Assembly (NCBI RefSeq): GCF_000800255.1
Contig: NZ_CP009747.1
Span: 5,022,001-5,086,000 of the forward strand
Reading direction: 5' to 3'
DNA length: 64,000 bases
DNA from: Pseudomonas parafulva
Lineage (GTDB): Bacteria; Pseudomonadota; Gammaproteobacteria; Pseudomonadales; Pseudomonadaceae
The notes below the pieces were generated by a model. The model was not told where the DNA came from, made no database searches, and worked only from the letters and a program-made list of their open reading frames with translations. Of the stretch, positions 56,654 to 64,000 are shown one piece after another. The stretch's first letter is position 1. Every line of letters begins with the position of its first letter. The position numbers and the translations under genes are program-made.

Positions 56654-57571
56654 TTAGCGCGTTGTCGCCAGGCTTTCGAGAAAACTCTCCAATACCAGGT
56701 TGGGTCGACGTCCCTTGCGGGTGACCCAACTCAAGCTCAGGTCGTAGAAGCGCTCAGTGGGCTTGAGCGCACGCAAGCGCCCCTGCTGCACCCAGAATGT
56801 GGCGTAGTGATCGGGCAGGTAGCCAATGTAGCGTCCGGTCAGGATGAGAAAGGCCATGCCTTCGCGATCCGAGGCGCTGGCGGTGCAGTTCAGCGCTTGG
56901 TAGTGCGCCTGGATGTCGGCCGGCAGACGGAACGTCGGCGCGATGGCCTCCTGGGCATTGAGCCGTGGATCGTCGATCTGCTGATCGTCGGCATAGAACA
57001 GGGGGTGGCCCACTGCGCAGTAGAGCAGCGAGCGCTCGCTGTAGAGCGGCTGATATTCCAGGCCGGACAACGGGCTGGTCTGCGGTACCACGCCGACGTG
57101 CAGGCTGCCGTCCAATACGCCTTGCTCCACCTGGCTCGGCGCGATCATGCGGATCTGGATGCGCACGTCAGGACCGCGATCCTTGAGTTCGGCCAAGGCA
57201 TGGGTGATGCGCATGTGCGGGAGGGTGACCAGGTTGTCGGTAAGACCGATGTTGAGCTCGCCACGCAGGTGCTGGTGCAGGCCGTTGACTTCGGTGCGGA
57301 ATGTTTCCAGTGCACTGAGCAGTTGCAGCGCCGAGTGATACACCTCGCGGCCTTCCTCGGTCAGCGAAAACCCGGCACGTCCGCGCTGGCACAGGCGCAG
57401 GCCCAGGCGCTGCTCGAGGTCGTTCATTTGCTGGCTGATTGCCGAGCGACCGATGCCCAATACGTTTTCGGCGGCCGAGAAGCCGCCGCACTCGACCACG
57501 CTGCGGTAAATCTTCAGCAGGCGAATGTCGAAGTCGCTGACTTGGGCGAGGGGATCGGGGCGTCGGCTCAT
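56654..57571 (-). CDS. bauR: LysR-family regulator, probable activator of bauA
   Basis: Regulator of 305 residues with an N-terminal LysR helix-turn-helix (about 15-75; GGFSAAENVLGIGRSAISQQM) and a periplasmic-binding-like effector domain (about 100-300; GELNIGLTDNLVTLP, VGVVPQTSPL). It is divergent from the beta-alanine aminotransferase gene, the classic arrangement for a LysR regulator and its target. The corresponding P. aeruginosa gene, bauR, controls beta-alanine use. The symbol is an inference from context. Confidence 0.87.
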   Translation of the reverse strand: MSRRPDPLAQVSDFDIRLLKIYRSVVECGGFSAAENVLGIGRSAISQQMNDLEQRLGLRLCQRGRAGFSLTEEGREVYHSALQLLSALETFRTEVNGLHQHLRGELNIGLTDNLVTLPHMRITHALAELKDRGPDVRIQIRMIAPSQVEQGVLDGSLHVGVVPQTSPLSGLEYQPLYSERSLLYCAVGHPLFYADDQQIDDPRLNAQEAIAPTFRLPADIQAHYQALNCTASASDREGMAFLILTGRYIGYLPDHYATFWVQQGRLRALKPTERFYDLSLSWVTRKGRRPNLVLESFLESLATTR

Positions 57572-57603
57572 CTGTTTAGTCCGGGTCTGACTGAAGGTTA
57601 GAA

Positions 57604-57665
57604 ATGTTGGCTTTTTCCGACTTTATCCTCATGCCAACGTAGCGGCAACAACACCCATCGTTGCC
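57604..57665. promoter_or_regulatory. Inverted repeats in the bauR-bauA divergent region
   Basis: Two dyads sit in the 118-base gap: GTTGGC (within 57604-57611) with GCCAAC (57633-57640 region), and GGCAAC (57644-57649) with GTTGCC (57660-57665). The second has a 10-base centre, near the usual T-N11-A LysR layout. They are candidate operator half-sites for the divergent LysR regulator. Confidence 0.5.
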
Positions 57666-57689
57666 TATTCGTTTGCCGAGGAACCGCCG

Positions 57690-59036
57690 ATGAACATGCC
57701 TGAAGCCGCGCCCACCGGTCTGGCCAGCCAGCTCAAGCTGGACGCCCACTGGATGCCCTACACCGCCAACCGTAATTTCCATCGCGATCCGCGCCTGATC
57801 GTCGCGGCTGACGGCAATCATCTGGTCGACGACAAGGGACGGCGCATCTTCGACGCACTTTCGGGCCTGTGGACCTGTGGCGCAGGGCACACGCGCAAGG
57901 AAATCGCTGACGCCGTGTCGCGCCAGATGAGCGTGCTCGACTACTCACCAGCCTTCCAGTTCGGTCATCCGCTGTCGTTCCAGTTGGCGGAAAAGATCGC
58001 CGAGCTGACGCCAGGCGATCTGAACCACACCTTCTATACCAACTCCGGCTCCGAATGTGCCGATACGGCGCTGAAGATGGTGCGTGCCTACTGGCGCCTG
58101 AAGGGCCAGGCCAGCAAGACCAAGATCATCGGCCGTGCCCGCGGTTATCACGGCGTCAACATCGCCGGTACCAGCCTGGGCGGGGTCAACGGCAACCGCA
58201 AGATGTTCGGCCAGTTGCTGGATGTCGATCATTTGCCTCACACCGTGTTGCCGGTCAATGCCTTCTCCCGAGGACTGCCGGAAGAGGGTGGTATTGCCCT
58301 GGCCGACGAGATGCTCAAACTGATCGAGCTGCACGATGCCTCGAACATCGCTGCCGTGATCGTCGAGCCGCTGGCAGGCTCTGCCGGTGTGCTGCCGCCG
58401 CCGAAGGGTTATCTGAAGCGTCTGCGTGAAATCTGCACCCAGCACAACATCCTGCTGATCTTCGACGAAGTGATCACCGGCTTTGGTCGTATGGGGGCGA
58501 TGACAGGCGCTGAAGCGTTTGGCGTGACCCCGGACCTGATGTGCATTGCCAAACAGGTCACCAACGGCGCGATTCCAATGGGCGCCGTGGTCGCCAGCAG
58601 TGAGATCTACCAGACCTTCATGAATCAGCCGACCCCGGAATATGCGGTGGAATTCCCCCACGGCTATACCTACTCCGCTCACCCGGTAGCTTGCGCGGCC
58701 GGTATCGCGGCGCTGGACCTGCTGCAGAAGGAAAACCTGGTGCAGGCTTCGGCCGAGCTCGCCCCGCACTTCGAGCAGTTGCTGCATGGGCTCAAAGGCA
58801 GCAAGAACGTGGTGGACATCCGCAACTATGGCCTGGCTGGCGCGATTCAGATCGCTGCCCGCGACGGCGATGCGATCGTGCGTCCCTACGAGACTGCCAT
58901 GAAGCTGTGGAAGGCTGGGTTCTATGTGCGCTTCGGCGGCGACACCTTGCAGTTCGGGCCGACCTTCAATACTCAGCCGCACGAACTGGACCGTCTGTTC
59001 GATGCGGTAGGCGAAACGCTGAATCAGATCGACTGA
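57690..59036 (+). CDS. bauA: Beta-alanine:pyruvate transaminase
   Basis: Class III (omega-amino acid) aminotransferase of 448 residues. PLP lysine K288 (CIAKQVTNG), with the aspartate and glycine motifs of the class (LIFDEVITGFGRMG, TNSGSECADTAL). It converts beta-alanine and pyruvate to malonate semialdehyde and alanine; P. putida enzymes of this type also take other omega-amines. GAGGA lies 7 bases before the ATG. It precedes mmsA, whose product uses malonate semialdehyde, so the pair makes acetyl-CoA from beta-alanine. Confidence 0.95.
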   Translation: MNMPEAAPTGLASQLKLDAHWMPYTANRNFHRDPRLIVAADGNHLVDDKGRRIFDALSGLWTCGAGHTRKEIADAVSRQMSVLDYSPAFQFGHPLSFQLAEKIAELTPGDLNHTFYTNSGSECADTALKMVRAYWRLKGQASKTKIIGRARGYHGVNIAGTSLGGVNGNRKMFGQLLDVDHLPHTVLPVNAFSRGLPEEGGIALADEMLKLIELHDASNIAAVIVEPLAGSAGVLPPPKGYLKRLREICTQHNILLIFDEVITGFGRMGAMTGAEAFGVTPDLMCIAKQVTNGAIPMGAVVASSEIYQTFMNQPTPEYAVEFPHGYTYSAHPVACAAGIAALDLLQKENLVQASAELAPHFEQLLHGLKGSKNVVDIRNYGLAGAIQIAARDGDAIVRPYETAMKLWKAGFYVRFGGDTLQFGPTFNTQPHELDRLFDAVGETLNQID

Positions 59037-59052
59037 TCTTTCCGACTTTGAG

Positions 59053-59081
59053 GACAGGCGCTTCGGGCGCCTGTCTTTCCC
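59053..59081 (+). terminator. Hairpin with T-run between bauA and mmsA
   Basis: Nine-base stem GACAGGCGC / GCGCCTGTC (59053-59061 and 59067-59075) with a TTCGG loop, followed by TTTCCC and more T. It fits an intrinsic terminator and would lower mmsA expression relative to bauA; read-through or a second promoter is needed for mmsA. Confidence 0.75.
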
Positions 59082-59101
59082 TTCTTTATCTGGAGTCTCG
59101 C

Positions 59102-60595
59102 ATGAGCATCGTTCAGCACCTGATCAACGGTGAGCTGGTTTCCAAAGGCGGCCGTACCGCCGACGTCTTCAACCCCTCCACAGGGCAGGCCACGCGCAAG
59201 GTCGAATTGGCCAGTCGCGCGACCATCCAGGATGCCATCGACGCGGCCAAGGCCGCGTTTCCGGCCTGGCGCAACACGCCGCCGGCCAAGCGTGCCCAGG
59301 TCATGTTCCGTTTCAAGCAATTGCTGGAGCAGAACGAAGCCCGCATCTCGCAGATGATCAGTGAAGAGCACGGCAAGACCCTGGAAGATGCGGCCGGCGA
59401 ACTCAAGCGCGGTATCGAGAACGTCGAGTTCGCCTGTGCAGCGCCGGAGCTGCTCAAGGGCGAGTACAGCCGTAACGTCGGCCCGAACATCGACGCATGG
59501 TCTGACTTCCAGCCGTTGGGCATCGTGGCGGGCATCACACCGTTCAACTTCCCGGCTATGGTGCCGCTGTGGATGTATCCGCTGGCCATCGTCTGCGGCA
59601 ACGCCTTCATCCTCAAGCCGTCGGAGCGTGACCCCAGCTCGACGCTGTACATCGCGCAATTGCTGCAGGAAGCCGGGCTGCCCAAAGGCATTCTCAATGT
59701 GGTGCACGGTGACAAGGAAGCGGTGGACGCGCTGATCGAGGCGCCAGAGGTCAAGGCCCTGAGCTTCGTGGGCTCGACGCCGATCGCCGAGTACATCTAT
59801 GCCGAAGGCACCAAGCGCGGCAAGCGTGTGCAAGCCTTGGGCGGGGCGAAGAACCACGCGGTGCTGATGCCCGATGCCGAACTGGACAACGCCGTCAGTG
59901 CCTTGATGGGCGCGGCCTATGGTTCGTGCGGCGAGCGCTGCATGGCGATTTCGGTGGCCGTGTGCGTGGGTGACCAGGTCGCCGATGCACTGGTCGCCAA
60001 GCTCGAACCGCAGATCAAGGCGCTGAAGATCGGTGCCGGTACCTCCTGTGGCCTGGACATGGGGCCGTTGGTCACCGCAGCGGCTCGCGACAAGGTCGTG
60101 GGCTACATCGACGATGGCTTGGCGGCTGGCGCCAAGCTGGTGGTGGACGGTCGCGGCTTGCGGGTGTCTGGCAACGAGGATGGTTACTTCGTTGGCGGTA
60201 CGTTGTTCGATCACGTCACGCCCGAGATGCGTATCTATAAGGAAGAGATCTTCGGGCCGGTGCTGTGCGTGGTGCGGGTGAGCAGCCTGGAAGAAGCCAT
60301 GCAACTGATCAATGAGCATGAGTACGGTAATGGCACCTGCATCTTCACCCGGGACGGTGAGGCGGCGCGCTTGTTCTGCGACGAGATCGAGGTGGGGATG
60401 GTCGGGGTCAACGTGCCGCTGCCGGTGCCGGTGAGCTATCACAGTTTCGGCGGCTGGAAGCGCTCGCTGTTCGGTGACTTGCATGCCTATGGGCCGGATG
60501 GCGTGCGCTTCTACACCCGTCGTAAGGCCATCACCCAGCGTTGGCCACAACGCAAGAGCCACGAGGCTTCGCAGTTCGCGTTTCCGAGCTTGTAA
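59102..60595 (+). CDS. mmsA: CoA-acylating (methyl)malonate-semialdehyde dehydrogenase
   Basis: Aldehyde dehydrogenase of 497 residues. Catalytic C280 (CGERCMAIS). The NAD-binding and structural motifs include TPFNFPAMVPLWM and FVGSTPIAEYI. It lacks the general-base glutamate context of ordinary ALDHs and instead transfers the acyl group to CoA, releasing CO2. Malonate semialdehyde from BauA gives acetyl-CoA; methylmalonate semialdehyde from valine gives propionyl-CoA. The ATG at 59102 follows TGGAG. Confidence 0.95.
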   Translation: MSIVQHLINGELVSKGGRTADVFNPSTGQATRKVELASRATIQDAIDAAKAAFPAWRNTPPAKRAQVMFRFKQLLEQNEARISQMISEEHGKTLEDAAGELKRGIENVEFACAAPELLKGEYSRNVGPNIDAWSDFQPLGIVAGITPFNFPAMVPLWMYPLAIVCGNAFILKPSERDPSSTLYIAQLLQEAGLPKGILNVVHGDKEAVDALIEAPEVKALSFVGSTPIAEYIYAEGTKRGKRVQALGGAKNHAVLMPDAELDNAVSALMGAAYGSCGERCMAISVAVCVGDQVADALVAKLEPQIKALKIGAGTSCGLDMGPLVTAAARDKVVGYIDDGLAAGAKLVVDGRGLRVSGNEDGYFVGGTLFDHVTPEMRIYKEEIFGPVLCVVRVSSLEEAMQLINEHEYGNGTCIFTRDGEAARLFCDEIEVGMVGVNVPLPVPVSYHSFGGWKRSLFGDLHAYGPDGVRFYTRRKAITQRWPQRKSHEASQFAFPSL

Positions 60596-60610
60596 TACTG
60601 CAGGTGAATA

Positions 60611-60643
60611 GCGGGGCGGCCGACAGGCCGCCCCGCTTTGTTT
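60611..60643 (+). terminator. Strong intrinsic terminator after mmsA
   Basis: Eleven-base GC stem GCGGGGCGGCC / GGCCGCCCCGC with a GACA loop (60611-60636), followed by TTTGTTT. It insulates the bauA-mmsA genes from the rRNA operon promoters that begin about 30 bases later. Confidence 0.9.
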
Positions 60644-60673
60644 CAACTATTTGAATTTATTTGAAATTAAGCC

Positions 60674-60701
60674 TTGACCGCTGTTCAGATCCCCTTATAA
60701 T
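60674..60701 (+). promoter_or_regulatory. rrn promoter P1
   Basis: -35 TTGACC (60674-60679), 16-bp spacer, -10 TATAAT (60696-60701). A GC-rich GCGCCCC discriminator follows, typical of stringently controlled rRNA promoters. A+T-rich sequence just upstream (ATTTGAATTTATTTGAAATT) looks like an UP element. Confidence 0.85.
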
Positions 60702-60817
60702 GCGCCCCACTTCCGCAGCAAACGGAACGCGAAACTCCTTGATAATCAACGAGTTAAGCGAGTTCGGTGTGGTGCGAAGGGCTTCGATCCTCGGGTTGAA
60801 AGCGGTGAAAAAGGCAG

Positions 60818-60845
60818 TTGACAGCATCGTTTGGTGCTGTATGAT
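60818..60845 (+). promoter_or_regulatory. rrn promoter P2
   Basis: -35 TTGACA (60818-60823), 16-bp spacer, -10 TATGAT (60840-60845). Confidence 0.82.
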
Positions 60846-60927
60846 TCGCCTCCCGCTACGAGCGATCGCAGTGAGTCAAGTGTTTGAAGCTAAACGAGTT
60901 TCTCGGAAAGAACTTCAAAATAAAGGC

Positions 60928-60955
60928 TTGACACGAAGTAAGGCTGCTGTAGAAT
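60928..60955 (+). promoter_or_regulatory. rrn promoter P3
   Basis: -35 TTGACA (60928-60933), 16-bp spacer, -10 TAGAAT (60950-60955) followed by a GCGCGGCC discriminator. It has an A-rich run (ACTTCAAAATAAAGG) upstream. The nearest of the three promoters to 16S. Confidence 0.87.
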
Positions 60956-60992
60956 GCGCGGCCTCGGTTGAGACGAAACGCTCTTAGCCAAA

Positions 60993-61004
60993 CGCTCTTT
61001 AACA
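60993..61004 (+). promoter_or_regulatory. boxA antitermination site in the 16S leader
   Basis: CGCTCTTTAACA matches the rRNA boxA consensus (TGCTCTTTAACA) at which NusB/NusE assemble the rRNA antitermination complex. Confidence 0.85.
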
Positions 61005-61008
61005 AATC

Positions 61009-62740
<1,732 letters not shown>

Positions 62741-62777
62741 ATTGTGAAAAGACGATGCTGTAACGCGACCCTGTTAT

Positions 62778-62854
<77 letters not shown>

Positions 62855-62891
62855 ATTACTTGGTGCGGCCTACGAGATGTAGCAGATACAC

Positions 62892-62967
62892 GGGGCCATA
62901 GCTCAGCTGGGAGAGCGCCTGCCTTGCACGCAGGAGGTCAGCGGTTCGATCCCGCTTGGCTCCACCA
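62892..62967 (+). tRNA. tRNA-Ala (TGC)
   Basis: 76 bases including CCA. Acceptor GGGGCCA pairs with TGGCTCC, anticodon loop CTTGCAC gives TGC, T-loop TTCGATC. Second spacer tRNA, in the usual Ile-Ala order. Confidence 0.97.
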
Positions 62968-63041
62968 CCTTTGTACAGCACTGTTAGAACTCAGAAATGA
63001 GCATTCGCGCGTCGTGTTGACGCCGCGTTGGAATGTTGATT

Positions 63042-63071
63042 TCTGGCTTTTGCCAGATCGTTCTTTAAAAA
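63042..63071 (+). promoter_or_regulatory. boxB-like hairpin and boxA in the 23S leader
   Basis: A 6-bp hairpin TCTGGC-TTTT-GCCAGA (63042-63057) is followed at once by GTTCTTTAAAAA (63060-63071), a boxA match. It corresponds to the second rRNA antitermination site found ahead of 23S in many bacteria. Confidence 0.75.
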
Positions 63072-63221
63072 TTCGGATATGTGATAGATACAGACTGATG
63101 ACCAGTTTCACTGCTGGAAATCAGGCTGAGGTAAAATTTGTGAGTTCTGCTCGAAAGAGCGACGTGCGAATTTTCGGCGAATGTCGTCTTCACAGTATAA
63201 CCAGATTGCTTGGGGTTATAT

Positions 63222-64000
63222 GGTCAAGTGAAGAAGCGCATACGGTGGATGCCTTGGCAGTCAGAGGCGATGAAAGACGTGGTAGCCTGCGATAAGCTTT
63301 GGGGAGTCGGCAAACAGACTGTGATCCAGAGATCTCTGAATGGGGGAACCCACCTAGGATAACCTAGGTATCTTGTACTGAATCCATAGGTGCAAGAGGC
63401 GAACCAGGGGAACTGAAACATCTAAGTACCCTGAGGAATAGAAATCAACCGAGATTCCCTTAGTAGTGGCGAGCGAACGGGGACCAGCCCTTAAGTTGAT
63501 TTGAGATTAGTGGAACGCTCTGGAAAGTGCGGCCATAGTGGGTGATAGCCCCGTACACGAAAGTCTCTTTTCAATGAAATCGAGTAGGACGGAGCACGAG
63601 AAACTTTGTCTGAACATGGGGGGACCATCCTCCAAGGCTAAATACTACTGACTGACCGATAGTGAACCAGTACCGTGAGGGAAAGGCGAAAAGAACCCCG
63701 GAGAGGGGAGTGAAATAGAACCTGAAACCGTATGCGTACAAGCAGTGGGAGCCTACTTTGTTAGGTGACTGCGTACCTTTTGTATAATGGGTCAGCGACT
63801 TATATTCAGTGGCGAGCTTAACCGAATAGGGGAGGCGTAGCGAAAGCGAGTCTTAATAGGGCGCTTAGTCGCTGGGTATAGACCCGAAACCGGGCGATCT
63901 ATCCATGGGCAGGTTGAAGGTTAGGTAACACTGACTGGAGGACCGAACCGACTACCGTTGAAAAGTTAGCGGATGACCTGTGGATCGGAGTGAAAGGCTA
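63222..64000 (+). rRNA. 23S ribosomal RNA, 5' part
   Basis: Starts near GGTCAAGTGAAGAAGCGC, followed by CACGGTGGATGCC-like ATACGGTGGATGCCTTGG and further conserved domain I sequence. It runs off the right edge of the window after about 779 bases. The exact 5' end is placed by similarity. Confidence 0.97.

Noticed and set aside
60661..60987. A 108-codon frame in the rRNA promoter region
   Set aside because: It lies over the three rrn promoters, has no ribosome-binding site and no recognisable protein features.

Overview
The window reads as chromosomal DNA of a gamma-proteobacterium of the genus Pseudomonas, most likely the P. putida group. The evidence is the 16S rRNA sequence, the high-GC codon usage, and gene sets known from that group: speA, the Tad/PprAB locus, a bauA-mmsA pair, and an rrn operon with spacer tRNAs Ile and Ala. 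It looks like core chromosome. I saw no transposase, integrase, phage gene, CRISPR array or toxin-antitoxin pair.

Layout, left to right. 0-5.2 kb (minus strand): the 5' part of dsbD, a chemoreceptor, and a diguanylate cyclase with receiver domains. 5.4-9.7 kb (plus): a DUF2333 membrane protein overlapping a Nudix hydrolase, the SUI1-like factor yciH, and arginine decarboxylase speA. 9.7-19.7 kb: a small unknown protein, a MATE exporter, a REP doublet, then bacterial alpha-2-macroglobulin (yfhM) and its usual partner pbpC, with a small membrane-protein gene on the opposite strand between them. 19.7-34.5 kb: a Flp/Tad pilus locus. It has a single-domain response regulator and flp on one strand, then rcpC-rcpA-tadZ-tadA-tadB-tadC-tadD-DUF3613 with tightly overlapping starts and stops. 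After these come the regulator pprB, the prepilin peptidase fppA, a TadE-like pseudopilin, the sensor kinase pprA, and a tadG-like gene at the far end.

34.7-41.5 kb: two DUF4136 lipoproteins, a cmoM-like methyltransferase overlapping a MazG-like hydrolase, and a MaoC hydratase plus long FabG-type reductase divergent from a thiolase with an AraC regulator. 41.5-47.2 kb: a dCache chemoreceptor, then a copper-response module (copA-cueR operon, copZ, a small exported protein) with two recognisable CueR-type promoters. 47.3-55.9 kb: an unusual 555-residue repeat protein, a Bcr/CflA drug exporter, an ArsR-like regulator, two purine-base deaminases, an SDR, an intergenic region with three perfect DnaA boxes, and a YigZ-family protein. 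55.9-60.6 kb: TetR and LysR regulators and the beta-alanine catabolic enzymes BauA and MmsA. 60.6-64.0 kb: an rRNA operon with three tandem promoters, boxA, 16S, tRNA-Ile(GAT), tRNA-Ala(TGC) and the 5' end of 23S.

Most of the window is recognisable. The parts I consider least explained are the five-module protein at 47.3-49.0 kb, the DnaA-box cluster near 55.1-55.3 kb, the altered gene order and extra parts of the Tad locus, the small exported protein inside the copper module, and the FabG/MaoC/thiolase set. I did not find a clear multi-gene system that is wholly undescribed.
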